Of a stretch of DNA of 64,000 bases, positions 36,136 to 48,561 are shown in pieces; within the stretch, counting starts at the first letter, position 1; every line of letters begins with the position of its first letter. The translations under genes and the position numbers were made by a program. The notes below the pieces were generated by a model. The model was not told where the DNA came from and made no database searches. It saw nothing but the letters and a program-made list of their open reading frames with translations. The DNA is from Amborella trichopoda (lineage: Eukaryota; Streptophyta; Magnoliopsida; Amborellales; Amborellaceae), in the NCBI RefSeq assembly GCF_000471905.2, contig NW_006494931.1, positions 8,077,302-8,141,301 on the forward strand. The letters run 5' to 3'.

Positions 36136-37860
36136 AGAGTTAGGATTAAAATGGAATGAAGTGAAGTGAAATAGGTAAAATAAAATAAATGAGATAAATA
36201 AAATAAAAAATATATGATAAATTAAAATAAATAACTAAAAAAAAAAGAATGAAGTAAATAAGATAAGATAAGGGCATAAAAGAAAAATGGCATGAAGTAA
36301 ATTAAAGTAAAATAAAATAAAAATAAGTGTAACTTGTAAAATAAAATAATAATAAAAATAATGGAAAGTTGGTAAGAGAGGGAGAGCTTTATGCTGGTTA
36401 CTGGATGAGAGAGAGGGAAGGGTATTAGGTTTTTTTCTCAAGTTTAAAGAGAGAGAGAATGTTGGGCTTTATGAGAGAAAGTAAGGTATTAAAATAATAA
36501 TATATATATATAAAAAAAGTAGAGCTTTGGTTAAGTGAGAAAGAGAGTATTGAGTTAGTGGGTATGAAGGAATGACGTCAGGAGTGACTTTTGTTAGTTG
36601 AACGAAGCGCAACAAGTGAGAACGAAATTAACGAAGATTTCAAACGAAATGAAAGAGATGAAAGGGGAGAGAGGGATTTCGTTTTAGAGAGAGAAACAAA
36701 ACGTGAAGGGCTTAACTATTGGGTTTAGGTGAGGGAGCGTGGATGAAAACGAAAAGAAAAATAAACGAAAGCAAGAAAGGTGTTTTCACTTGGGGTGGTG
36801 TCTTAGAGAGAGAAAATAGGAAGTTGCTGTGAGCAGAGTAGGCAGGCGCAGATGGTGGTGGCCGGCCGGCAGCAAAGGTTAATGGCGGAAATAGGTGGAA
36901 GGGAGACACGGATAGCAGGGAATGGCAGATAAGCAGTGGCTAGTTGCTGATGGTGGGGCAACATTGGCTGGTTGCGGAAGAAAGTGGCTGCTATGGTGGT
37001 TGAGGAGGTAGTTGAGGCAACTCGCGAGAGGCTGGGAGGGGTAGCAACGAGATGGCGGAGGTTGCTGTGAGGTGCGGAGGAAATGAGACAGTGGAGCAGC
37101 AAGGTGTGGTGAGTGATTGAGAGGACATGGGCTGAGAGAGGTTGAGCACAGGGGCTGTGAGAGGTGGCGCACAGGGGCTGTGATGGTGGCGCACAAGGGC
37201 TGTAGGAAAGAAGATGGGAGTGGCAAGATTGGGTTGCTAGAGAGAGAAAGAGAGATGGGAGGTAACAGGGAGATGAAGAGTGTGAATGATGAGGATGGTT
37301 AAGGATGGAGCAGAGGTAAAGAGCTTGGTTAAGGTGCAAGGTGATGGAAGGTGATGCGCAACAGTGAGAGGGGCTGAGATGAGGTGGTTGTGGACAGAGG
37401 TGGAGACATGGTGGTAGAAATAGTGATCGCAGCAGGTGATCAAGAGAGATGGGACTGCGAAAGGCTGCTGCAGGGTGCAACAGCTGAGGAAAGGTTTGGT
37501 GGGGACAGTTGAAGAACAAGGAGAAGGTGAGCGAAAGAGAGGCAAGGAGCTGAGAGATGAGAGTGGCGCGCAAATGGACTGTGGTAAGGGGATTGGCCAC
37601 GGACCCAAGAAGAAGAAAGAGAGAGGGTGAGAATGGGAGGCAAGGGGCAGCAGCCGGCTGCCGTCTGGCGCGAGAGAGGCAGAAAAGAGGGGAAGCCTGG
37701 TTGCAGGCAATGGAATTGCTCGGCAGCGAAAGTCGCGGCTGGGAGGGCTTGGCGATGGGTTAATGTTTACACACACGGCGCTGGGTAGGAAATTTGCACA
37801 ACCGTTGTTAGGTTATGAAGATTTGGGGAATGGTGATCGCGCAGGACCATAGAACGTGAG
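36060..37860. repeat. Atypical AT-then-purine-rich block inside the reverse LTR
   Basis: Runs of AAAATAAAATAA-type sequence (36105-36360) are followed by about 1.5 kb of GA-rich sequence with GGTGG and GAGAGAG motifs. No counterpart is seen in the other Tat LTRs. The minus-strand open frames (up to 265 codons, Ser/Leu/Pro/His-rich) are by-products of composition. It could be an LTR-specific expansion or an unrecognised insertion. Confidence 0.6.
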
Positions 37861-38189
37861 AGAGAAAGAAGAGACGAGAAGGTGCATCAAGAGGGGCTAA
37901 ACGGGAAGGTGCACAAAAGAAGAATAGAAAGGGAGATGGTCATGAGGGACCACCAAGAAAAGATAGAAGAGGTAGACCCGAGAGTGTATATGGAACTGGT
38001 GGTACATATGGAAACGGTGGACATGCAAGAGATAAAAACATAAGAAAAGAAGGGAATTGTCTTACTAGACCACAACGAATGAGAAGAGAAAGTTGCGGTC
38101 ATGAGAGACCATATGTACGAGAGAAGAGGAGCGTCATGATCATGTGAGACCACGAGGATAAAAAAGAGAGAGAAGAGGGGAAAAATAAG

Positions 38190-38505
38190 TGAAAACCCAG
38201 TCGGCATTGAGAATGAGAGGAGATGAGGGGGAAAACCCCGCCGATGTTAAAAATGAGAGGAGAGGAGAGCAAAAATCCAAATGGTATTGGGAATGAGAGG
38301 AGAGGAGAGAGAAAACTCCACCCGATGCTTGAAATGAAAGAAGAGGAGAGAGAGAAAAAGGAGAGAGAAAACCCTACCTGGTATTAGGAATGAAAGAACA
38401 ACAGAGAGAAAAGAGATAGATATGAGAAGAGAGAGAAAGAGAGATAGAGACGAGAAGAGAGAGAGAAGAAGAAAAAAGAGAGGGAGAGAGAAAATTACCT
38501 TATCT
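38190..38505 (-). repeat. Minisatellite and purine tract of the reverse solo LTR
   Basis: A few units of about 45 bases with GAATGAGAGGAGAGGAGAG and AAAACCCCGCCGATG-like parts, followed by a GA tract. On the minus strand they match the TTCATTCCCAATATTGGGTG unit type of the solo LTR at 29.5 kb. Confidence 0.75.
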
Positions 38506-39781
38506 AAGAGTACTAGCCCTTTTCTTCTCTCTCCTCTCTATCTCTCCAAAACGTACTCAAGAACTTAAGTAAGAATGGAAATTTTATTGAATCAATGAAA
38601 AATGAACTGAAAGTCTTTACAATTTAGCTTTGCATGTTTATATAAAATTGGGCTAAATCATGGGTATATGCCCAAAAACTACCTCAATTGAGGATAATTA
38701 CAATTATTCTAAATTAAATAAAATTAAAAAATAGGGTGCAAAATGGCTGTTTCTCCCTAGCCTAACAATTCATGGAATTTCGAAACTATCCCTGTTGCTG
38801 CCCTATAACTTCCATGATCTTCCATAACTGATTTGGGGTTGCTCTGATGCTCGTTTAATCGAAATATGTTCGTTGTCCTTTAGGGCTCGGCATGACGATC
38901 GATTTGATGCCAACTTTGATCTATGGATCGTGCTTTTGAGCCACGATCACAAGACTTGAAATTTGCTTGAATCTTGTAAACTTCAGATTGATAGTGTGCT
39001 CTTTCCTTAGTATTTTTCTATGATTTCTTCATTGTAGTGCATTGAGCATGCTGTCACGACTGCGTGGCAACAAATGGAACACGATTTGGAGCCTGAACAA
39101 AGATTTTGCAACTTTTGAGTTTTATCTGGAGTCTGAAATCTGGCAGCTGCAATTTTAGTTACTTCGTCTGCTTTGTGCATGAAATTTGATCGTTCATCAT
39201 GTACAGGGTTTGGTCCAATTATAGCCTTGGACCTTACGCACACAATGGATTTCGTTTCGTGTTAATCCGTTGTGCGAGCATCGTGACTTGGTCTATTGAG
39301 CGAGGCCTGTCGCTGCTGAATTTTTCGCAACTTCTTCACGTATCGACAACTTTTATCTAGGAGTAATGTGCGGCACACATAGGAATAATGTGCGGCCTAC
39401 GCTTTTTTAGTCTTTTGCCCATAACTTTATCTTGGAGTACCTGTTTAAGCTGAAAATTGATCTGTAAAAGTTTTTGATCGTGTCAGATCCAAGGGCGGTG
39501 GTCCCACAGCTGTTTGACGCACCGAAAATGTAGTTCCAGTTATTGGGTATGTTTCAGGGTGCTAAAGGCCAATTTTTCGAAAATTGTTTATTTGTGTTCC
39601 CTGCCTTAGACATGTCAGAATGCGATCAAACTTGGCAGGTGACCTTTTGAAGTGCTTATAAAGATCTTGACCAGCTCTGGAGCCATTCTAAGAATGTCAG
39701 GAATTTCCACTATTTTGTAGGCTTTGTTGACGTGCTTCCTATTTGGGACCAATGTGCTGAAAAATACATTCAAACACCCGT

Positions 39782-41110
39782 ACCATTAGATATGGGGCCA
39801 CGACCTGAGCGAATTCTCCAGTCTCCACGACATAATCGTGAAGAAAATACAGGGAGGATAAGAAGCTTGTAACGTTCCAGAAGGAGACCCCCAAGTCACT
39901 ATTCCACCAGTGTGAGAGGGCCTCCTAGCACAAGACCCGGGTAATGATGATTCAGATCCTGCTGAACCCTTGACTTCCCAGCCATGGATAGTCCACCAAG
40001 GGTGAAGCAGACTCAAGTCCTTAAGCCGAGAAGCACTTAGTCAAGCTAGGGTTGTTCATAAACCTAGTGAGACGAATCAAGCACTTCCAATGAAAACATG
40101 AGAAGATGGGCGCCAAGGGCTGCTCACTAGAGAAACAAGACTGATCAACCACCAGTTGAGCAAGAATTTATTAGGCCTCTTCCCCCATTGCCTACCTTAC
40201 AAGACTTCATCCTCAGCACAATCATTCTTTCTTCCTCATCTCATCAAGAGAATATCCTTGGGGCATCTTCTACTCGGGGCATGTCCAATGAGGGTGACGA
40301 CGTTAAAAGCACTCCCTAGCGGTCTAACTAGGAGCAAGACCTAAAAGACTCCTTGCACACGTCCAACTCTGGTGGTGACGTAAAACGCTGCCCAAATCGG
40401 TCTAATGAGGGGAATGACCTTAAAAGTCCCTCACTTACTAACCCCCCTCTTCTTCTTCCCCCTCCTCTTCTATGTCTCCTACAAGTACAACCCAGGTCTA
40501 GACTTCGTGGCTCTTGACAGAGAACTTGAAGGAACCAATATAAGCAGAATGTAATGAGGTGGTTGAAAAAGACGCTAACCCAGGCAGCTGGATTCTTAGC
40601 AGTTGTTGACACCTTGGCGGCTCGAGCCAAGTCAGAGCCATCTTCCTCTACAAAGAAGTACAAGAAGTCAAAACCGAAGAAAGCTCAATGGCCCCTTGAG
40701 CTGAACTTTGAGCAGAGGATGAGAGAATCAATAGGGTAGAACTTCTATTTTTAGGAAATTTGTCACATGGTGCAAATCTCAGAAGCATCACCCAGCACAG
40801 GGCAAATGAGCTTGAGGTCGGGGAAAACACTGCAACCTCCACCTCAGAAGCTAGGCATCTTAAAGTTTTCCCATCCACCACTTCTCCCTCACCCGAATAC
40901 TTCAAACAATTTACCCATCCTCCAGCTCCTTGGGCTACTTCTTTGTCCAAATACCCTAGACAATCCACCCATCCTCCAATTCCCTAGGATGCCTCTGGTC
41001 TCATCTACCCAGCCACCTCCTAAGCCTCAACCTCAAACCTCCACTACACTAAAACAAATCCTGGTCACCCAATCCACCCAGACCACGCAAACCAAGCCGG
41101 TTGCGCAATC
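39782..41110 (+). mobile_element. Tat-A gag/protease linker region, fossil
   Basis: The KKTLTQAAGFLAVVDTLA and KSKPKKAQWPLELNFEQRM parts correspond to the Tat-B stretch at 61895-62290. The first bases after the target duplication continue the coding line interrupted at 35720. Much of the rest is Pro/Ser-rich. Confidence 0.6.
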
Positions 41111-41219
41111 AAGTTAACCAGGAGGCCAAAATTAACCTCGTCCACCTAAACTTGCTCCTCAATCTACTATACCACCCAAACCATTGACTGGACCAGGAGC
41201 ATAAAAGGATGACGAGGAA

Positions 41220-41830
41220 AAGGTGAAATATGATGTGATAGGGTACTTGAGGAAGCTTTCAGCCCTTCTCAACATCTATGATGCTCTCATGCTCTCAAGG
41301 GATTACCGTATGGCTCTGGTTCATGCTCTTTCTGATCTAGAGGTGTACGAGACCAAAGTGAAACCTATTGAGGTGGACTCATCAATCTTGAGTGGATGTA
41401 TGACGATCACCTTCTCAGAGGATGATCTACAATTGGGAGAAAAATCTCACAATTGCCCTCTCTTTGTGACTGGTGAATTACATGCATGCCTCATCAACCA
41501 AATTATGTTGGATGGAGGGTCACAGCCAACCTTATCCCAAGGAGAATCCTCACTCGATTGGGATTTGGCTTTGAAGATCTCACTCTGATGTATATCACAG
41601 TCTAGGGATTCAACCAGTCAAGAGAAAAGCTAGCTGGCACCGTCTGGCTTCATCTCAAGATTGGTGAATTAAACGACTATGCTCAGTTTCATGTAATCGA
41701 CACTGACACCTCCTACAACATCCTTCTCGACCGCCTGTGGCTCCATGACAAGGGGGTGGTTCCGTCCACATTGCACCAGTGCTTCGAGATGGGGGACAAT
41801 ATACGGTCTATGATGATAAAAGACCGTTTC
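41220..41830 (+). mobile_element. Tat-A aspartic-protease-like region, fossil
   Basis: CLINQIMLDGGSQPTL resembles the retropepsin active-site segment of Tat elements. Further on, FHVIDTDTSYNILLDRLWLH and VVPSTLHQCFE are the conserved end of the protease domain in this lineage. The region is broken. Confidence 0.75.
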
Positions 41831-42479
41831 CTGTAGCCGAAGCTCACTATGTTGATGCTAAGTATTATTTCACAGATTTGGTGTCACCCTAAAAGCCAAA
41901 TGATGGTGATTACAAGTCTGTGAGGAAGACAGAACCTTCGCCTCATGAAGATGTTGAGGACACCGGGCGAACACTAGTGAACATGTTCAAAGAAGAGGAA
42001 AGACAAGGCAAAATTCTCCCTCTGACTCACCTTCATCCTAGCATGCCATTCACTACCCCTGAGGAAACTCCCTCTTCGCCTGAGGATGAGGCCTCCCCCT
42101 CTGCTTCCAGTTTAAAGCCACCTTTGTAAGAAGAGGAACTTGAGGTCACTCCTGAGATTGAGGAAGTCATGGGGATAGAACTCTTAGCTCCAAAGGTCAC
42201 CTACACGCCAGACCATCAAAAAGTCCTGCATCTTTCTATTGCACTCTTGAAAGTAGAAATGGCGCACTAGCCCCTGCCGAAGGTCCTCCAAACCCCGGTT
42301 GTTATAAGCAAAGAGGATACTCCTCGTCCCACCACAACGTCAGTTTCGACCAGTAGTCAGCCACAAGCTCTGCGCTTCCCTGATTTTGTTGGAGGAAAGT
42401 AGTTTGAGAAAGGACAACCTTCTTGCCCTCAAGAGCAGGATTTCCTATCAGAGTTAAGAAGCAAAGTTCGTAATCTCCA

Positions 42480-43025
42480 CAGCCAATTGGAGGTTATGTG
42501 TATCGCTTCAAAACATCTAAAGGAGTTTGAGCCTGAGACTAAGAGTTATGACGAGCTTGAAGTGAATGCGCATCGAATGGAAGCCAAAGCCTCTCCTGAT
42601 TGGACTATTTATAATGAGCAGGCTCATCAAATAATGAGAAAAATGAATTATGAGCCCTTGTCCAATGAAACGTTAAGGGGAGAAGAAGCAATTGCTCCCC
42701 CATTCGAGGTCATTGAAGCCACAGTAGCTTGTCACAAGATGAAGAAAGGCATAGGGCATTTTGTCTTGTCCCCTTGAGACAATGAACATTTTGCGAGGCG
42801 ATTAAGTCCAAAAGAAGCAAATAAGGTGCTAGAAGAAGTACACTTAGGCATCTGTGGATTGCATCAGTTCGGCCCTAAGCTCTATGAAGGGATACGCAGA
42901 TTGGGGATTGGCCTTCGATGATTGCCGACTCCTTAAACTATGCCAAGCAGTGTCAGGTGTGCCAAACGCACTCGAGCCTTGTTCATTAGCATCTAGAACC
43001 CTTACACCCTACAATGGCATCATGG
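42480..43025 (+). mobile_element. Tat-A integrase N-terminal region, fossil
   Basis: SPKEANKVLEEVHLGICGLH, then FGPKLYEGIRR and CQ-type spacing follow the zinc-binding domain of Tat integrases. The block just upstream (MEVMCIASKHLKEFEPETK onward) is charged and not assigned. The chromovirus at 43031 interrupts the integrase. Confidence 0.65.
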
Positions 43026-43030
43026 CCCTT

Positions 43031-44922
43031 TGTAACAATCCTAAACTTTTTTTAAAAAAAAAAAAACCTTTTACCTTTGATGGTCCATAGAAATAATTGG
43101 ATCCTTAGGGACCATCAATTTTTTTTGCTCTTTTTACCTTCGCCTTTTGTTTCTTCTGCCACGTCCTCTAGGGACGTGGGCTTTAAGTGTTAACGTAACA
43201 CCTTCTAAACACCTCATGTATGAGGTGGGTTAATAATATATTATAATAATATTTTTTTTGTGCTTAAAAAGAGGAGAACGAGTTGGATTCTCTCTCTTAC
43301 GCCCCTCCCTCTCAGTAATGTTGAGCCCTCTTTTTGAATTGAAGAATGCAGTGAACTCCTTCTCTCTAGCCGAATTTTACCGAAAGTTCTCTCTCAAATA
43401 TTATAGGTAAATGATCTCATTATCCTGAAAAATAGTCTGTTCACCATTTTTATATTGTCATTTTATGCGCATATGGTATCATTTTTTTTCTGTTAAAATT
43501 ATTATTATTAGAAATTTAGACATTGTAAATTATTAAAAATAAAATTCCTGCCTATTATTATGACTTTTAGACACTGTAAAATTTATGTGTAAGTGATGTC
43601 ATTTCTAATAAAATCATTATGTGAAAAATTGATATTTCTGCAATTAATTATAATATTGTCAATATTGTGAGATTTATGCATTTCTGCATTTAATTGTATT
43701 TTTGTTTGTCTATGAATTTTAGATACTATACTTTTTACCTATTCCTGTAAAATAATTTATATGAAATTACATTCAATAAAATTGTGATATTTATGTGTTT
43801 AACCTTGGATTTCTATAAAAGGTGTTTAACCTTGGATTTCTATAAAAGGCCTATTGGATTCCATTTCAAATATACCTGTTCAATCTGCTACCTTTCTGCA
43901 ATTTTTATCCAAATTGTTTGATTGGTTACTTACAAATATTTCAATACAAGTAATTGTTTAAATTGCTTGAAGTGAATTCCTGTTAATGATTTCAATGATA
44001 CTTTAAATAGATGAAGTTGATTCTTTTTTATGTTAAAGAGTTTTTGAGAAAAGTGTGGACCTATTAGGGACGCCGATAAGGACTATTTGGGCTCATTTGG
44101 TACTCCGGTGACGCACATTTGGACCTGTAGGGATTGTTTGGACCTATCCGGTTATGCCGCTAGGGACTATTTAGACTCATCGGGATGCCGGTGAGGTATG
44201 TTTGGACTTGCAAGGATTGTTTGGACCTATCTGGTTACGTCGGTAGGCACTATTTGGACTCATCCGGGACGTCGGTGAGGTATGTTTGGACCTGCAGGGA
44301 TTGTTTGGACCCATCTAAGACGTTGGTGGGGGGTATATAGGTGACCTACTTGGGAAACCAGCAGGGTGTTTTTGTGAAATCCTTTGAGTTATGCATTGCT
44401 GTTAAAATATTTATATGCATTTCAATATCATTTGGATTATATTTAATTGTACATTTCTGAAAGTGAAATTATTATCCATAAATGCTTTTTGGCTCGCATT
44501 GTTTGTAATAGACCTCCCTTTTTGAAAATGCTTATATCTTCCGACTATGATTATTTTTTAGGACTATGATGATCACTTGCTGAGTAGCCAAACTCATCAA
44601 ACTATGGTAAAATTTTTTCAGGGTAATTGCAGTCTTCCTAGTTGAAGGCACAACAGGACCAACTTTGGAAGAAGTCATAGTTATGATGAAATTTTCTCTT
44701 TGTGACTTTTGTTCAAATTCACTATTGTAAATTTTGTCCTATCAACAGATGTATATCTAAATCTTCATGTTAATACTAGTTATGAGTAGACTTTGTACAG
44801 ACTCTTAGAAATGGAAAAATCTGTTTTAGTGCAATAAATGGTGAAGTAGAAAAATTTCGTTTTGTTAAAGATATACTGTTACATCTCAGGAATTCCAGTG
44901 TTATAAATCTTGGGGTGTGACA
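43031..44922 (+). repeat. 5' LTR of the second chromovirus
   Basis: 1892 bases. It holds an A-run near the start, a GAGGAGAACGAGTTGG leader, an AT-rich middle and a tandem array at 44045-44340. Confidence 0.9.
44045..44340 (+). repeat. Tandem array in the 5' LTR
   Basis: About 2.5 units of roughly 110 bases built from shorter pieces (GACTATTTGGACTCATC, GGTGAGGTATGTTTGGACC, TGCAGGGATTGTTTGGACC). The 3' LTR copy is at about 49950-50235. Confidence 0.85.
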
Positions 44923-44926
44923 ATTA

Positions 44927-44938
44927 TGGTATCAGAGA
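44927..44938 (+). promoter_or_regulatory. Primer-binding site, initiator-Met tRNA type
   Basis: TGGTATCAGAGA lies four bases after the LTR end. Confidence 0.8.
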
Positions 44939-45019
44939 AATAGCTTTCGGATTCTTAAGAAATTTGAAAAGAATGTACTCTAAGTCATGTTTATTATATG
45001 TACAAATTAGTACAAGGTC

Positions 45020-46310
45020 AAGATCCTAAATGGCTGAAGCTAATATGGAGGGAATTCATAAAGCCTTGGAAAATATGGTTTCCCTTATGCAACATCAGAT
45101 GGAAAACAGTAATACATCAAGGCAGTCAACTACGAAGAAATGGTGAGTATAATATAGAACAATTTAAGAAATTAAACCCACCTTCTTTTAAAAGTGTTGC
45201 AGACCGATAAAAGCTAAGGGATGGATTATGCAATTGGAGAAAATATTCAAGATAATGGAATGTCTTGATGATAAGAAGGTCACTTTGGAAGTCTTTATGT
45301 TGGAAGGTGAAGCCCAACATTGGTGGAGGATGACAAAAGGAGTATTGGTCCTAAAAAATAAACCCTTAACTTGGGAAGTATTTCTAGAGACATTTAATGA
45401 AAAGTACTTCCCATATTTTGTTCGAGATAAAAAGGAAATGGAATTTCTGGAATTAGTCTAAGGGATCAGGACAGTAGCACAGTATGAGGTCAAGTTTACT
45501 GAATTGGCCAGGTTTTCACCACATGTGGTCAACAATGAGGCAAAAAAGGTGAAAAAATTTGATAGGGGCCTTAGACCAGCCATCAGAAGCAGAATATCAG
45601 TCTTAAAATTAGGAACTTATGCCGAAATAGTAGATCGAGCCCAAATTGTTGAAAAAGATTGCGAAGATTACAAAAAGAGGAAAAACCAGAGAAGTCAGAG
45701 TAGGCCAATACCATCTAATCGACAACAATTTGAAGGAGAAAACAAAAGGCCAAGGCCCGCACCATTTCAAAGCCCACTAGAGCCTTGTAAAACATGTGGG
45801 AAGAAACATGGGATGAGACCTTGTTATTGGGAAACTGGAGCTTGTTTCCATTGTGGGAAGGTGGGGTACAAGATCAAAGATTGTCCTGCCTTAAAAATGC
45901 AGCAACATTCGAAGCCTGAAGAGGCAACCCAAAAACCTCAGACGAAGGAAAAAGCATTCGCGATCACTCAGCAAGATGCTCAGGCCTCAAAATCGGTGAT
46001 CCAAGGTACTCTTACTATTTTTCAAAAAGCAGCTCATGTTTTGATTGATCTTGAATCTACTCATTCATTTGTGCTACCACACTTTGCATGACATTTAAGG
46101 GTAGAACCAAAACAATTGGAATACATTTTAGAGGTAGCCACACCTATGGGGAATTTAATTAATACCAATCCAGTATACAAATCTTGTGTGATATGGATAG
46201 AAGAAAAGGAACTTCTAGTGGATTGAATACTCCTAGAAATTCAAGACTTTGATGTGATCATAAGCATGGATTGGGTCTCTACATACCATGCAAGTATTGA
46301 TTGTTACAAG
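45020..46310 (+). mobile_element. Second chromovirus gag and protease region, fossil
   Basis: The gag core includes FMLEGEAQHWWRMTKG, and at about 45843-45888 there is a CxxCGKxGxxxxxC zinc knuckle. The protease-like part (about 45960-46310) includes SVIQGTLTIF and HVLIDLESTHSFV and ends [14 protein letters not shown]. The region is broken. Confidence 0.85.
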
Positions 46311-46489
46311 AAAATGGTTACCTTTTGTATTCCAAATCAACCACTATTTTACCTCCAAGGTATCAAAGAAGCCTCCCCACCATTTTTAATATCCTCCAAT
46401 CGGGCTAATCGTCTCATTCGAAAAGGATGTCAATGTTTTCTTACCTATATTAAAGAAGATAGAAAGGAAAAGATAAACTTGGACACCAT

Positions 46490-47519
46490 TCCGGTCATCC
46501 AAGAATTTCCTGACGTATTCTCTGAGGAATTGCCAGGGTTACCACTTAACAGGGAAATTGAATTCTCTATTGAGTTACTTTTTGGGACAGCCCCAATTTC
46601 TAAGGCCTCTTACCGAATAGCGCCAGCAGAACTTAAGAAACTTAAACAACAATTGGAAGAATTACTAGAGCAAGGTTTTATCAAACCTAGTGTGTCACCT
46701 TGGGGTGCTCCGGTATTGTTTGTTAAAAAGAAAGATGGGACCATGAGGTTGTGTATCGATTATATACAGCTAAATCAAGTGACAATGAAAAATAAGTATC
46801 CACTACCTAGAATTGACGATTTATTCGATCAATTATAAGGATCACTAGTATTTTCAAAATTTGATCTTAGATCTGGGTACCATCAGCTTAAGATTAAAAG
46901 TGATGATGTTCCCAAGACAGCTTTCAGAACAAGGTATGGTCTTTATGAATTTTTAGTCATGCCTTTTGGATTAACCAATGCACCAGCTGCATTTATGGAT
47001 TTGATGAATCAAATTTTTAAGCCTTTTCTGAAAAGGTTTATTGTGGTATTCATCGATGATATTCTAATCTATTCCAAGGATCGAGAGGAACATGAACAAC
47101 GTGTAAGAATGGTATTGCAAACACTAAGAGAAAGGAAGTTGTATGCCAAACTAAGTAAATGTGAATTTTGGCTTGAACAAGTAACATTTTTAGGACATGT
47201 GATATCAAAAGAAGGCTTATCAGTTGATCCCTCAAAAGTTGAAACCGTAGTTAATTGGAAACAACCAAGCAATGTAACTGAAATTCAAAGCTTTTTAGGA
47301 TTGGCAGGATATTATAAAAGATTTGTAGAAGCATTCTCTCAAATTGCAACTCCATTAACTCTATTGACACAAAAAAATGTCAAATTTGAGTGGACAAAGG
47401 AATGTGAAGAGAGTTTTCAAGAACTAAAAGCTCGATTGACTTCAGTGCTTATTTTAACTATTCTTGAGGGGAGTGGAGGATTTGTGATTTATAGTGATAC
47501 TTCATATGCCAGCAAGTAA
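46490..47519 (+). mobile_element. Second chromovirus reverse transcriptase region, fossil
   Basis: [92 protein letters not shown] with the YxDD-type catalytic box, and [19 protein letters not shown] follow each other. The start of RNase H (GGFVIYSD) is at the end. Confidence 0.9.
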
Positions 47520-47524
47520 AAGCT

Positions 47525-48360
47525 GAGCATCAGAAGTCAGTTAGGTTGTTGCAACCTTTACTCGTGCCAGAGTGGAAGTGGGAGCACATTTCTATGGATT
47601 TTGTCTCCGATTTGCCTAGAAGTTCAGGGCATGATAACATTTGGGTCATTGTGGACCGGCTGACTAAAGCTGCTCACTTCCTACCGATCCGCACGACTTA
47701 CACTTTGGATCGATTAGCCCAATTGTACATTAAGGAAATAGTGCAGTTACATGGAGTTCCGATTAGCATTGTACCGGATAGGGACACTCGGTTTACTTCA
47801 AAATTTTGGGCTAGGCTACAGTCAGCCATGGGGACGAAACTTACTTTTAGTACACCCTTTCACCCCCAAACTGATGGACAATCGGAGAGGACCATCAAGA
47901 CCTTGGAAGATATGCTAAGGGCCTATGTCACTGACTTTAAAGGAAGTTGGGATGATCATTTATCCCTGATTGAGTTTGCATATAACAATAGCTTCCAAAC
48001 CAGTATTCAAATGGCACCACATGAAGCCCTGTATGGAAGGAGATGCAGGTCACCAGTCTGTTGGGACAAGGTTGGTGAAGGAAGGCTTTTGGGGCTAGAA
48101 ATCATCCAGGTAACCTCAGATAAGATATTATTAATTCGATAAAGGCTCAAAACAACTTAGAGTTGGCAGAAGAGTTATGCCGATAACTGATGGAGAGACC
48201 TTGAATTTGAGGAAGGTGATCGAGTCTTCTTAAAGGTGTCACCAATAAAGGGCATCATGAGATTCGACAAGAAAGGAAAGTTAAGCCCCTGTTACATCGG
48301 ACCCTTTGAAATCCTGGAGTGAGTCGGAGGTGTCGCATATAGACTTGTCTTACAGCCTGA
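47525..48360 (+). mobile_element. Second chromovirus integrase region, fossil
   Basis: EWKWEHISMDFVSDLPRS, VIVDRLTKAAHFLPIRTTY, FHPQTDGQSERTIKTLEDML and ALYGRRCRSPVCW mark the catalytic core and C-terminal part. A chromodomain start (PLVRVLWRG) lies next to the 3' LTR at about 48535. Confidence 0.9.
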
Positions 48361-48561
48361 ATTAGAAAATATCCATAATGTCTTCCATGTATCCTCATTA
48401 CGAAAAGTATTAGCCCGACTCATTTCATGTCCTGAAATATGAACCTTTATTGATAAGGGAGGACCTGACCTTTATTGAGCAGCCAAGATTGATACTAGAT
48501 AGGAGGGTACAAGAATTACGCAACAAAGAGATTCCTTTGGTCCGCGTATTGTGGCGGGGAA

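Larger units (their letters stand above)
35725..39776 (-). mobile_element. Reverse solo Tat LTR inserted in Tat-A
   Basis: On the plus strand it starts TGGTTGGATGCC (inverse of the LTR 3' end) and ends TTCAAACA (inverse of TGTTTGAA). CCTGT (35720-35724) and CCCGT (39777-39781) are a 4-of-5 target duplication. The Tat-A coding sequence stops on one side and resumes on the other. At 4052 bases it is longer than the 3.1-kb solo LTR because of 36060-37860. Confidence 0.85.

Noticed and set aside
36803-37776. Minus-strand open frames of 115-265 codons
   Set aside because: They are Ser/Leu/Pro/His-rich products of a GA-rich tract and overlap one another in different frames.
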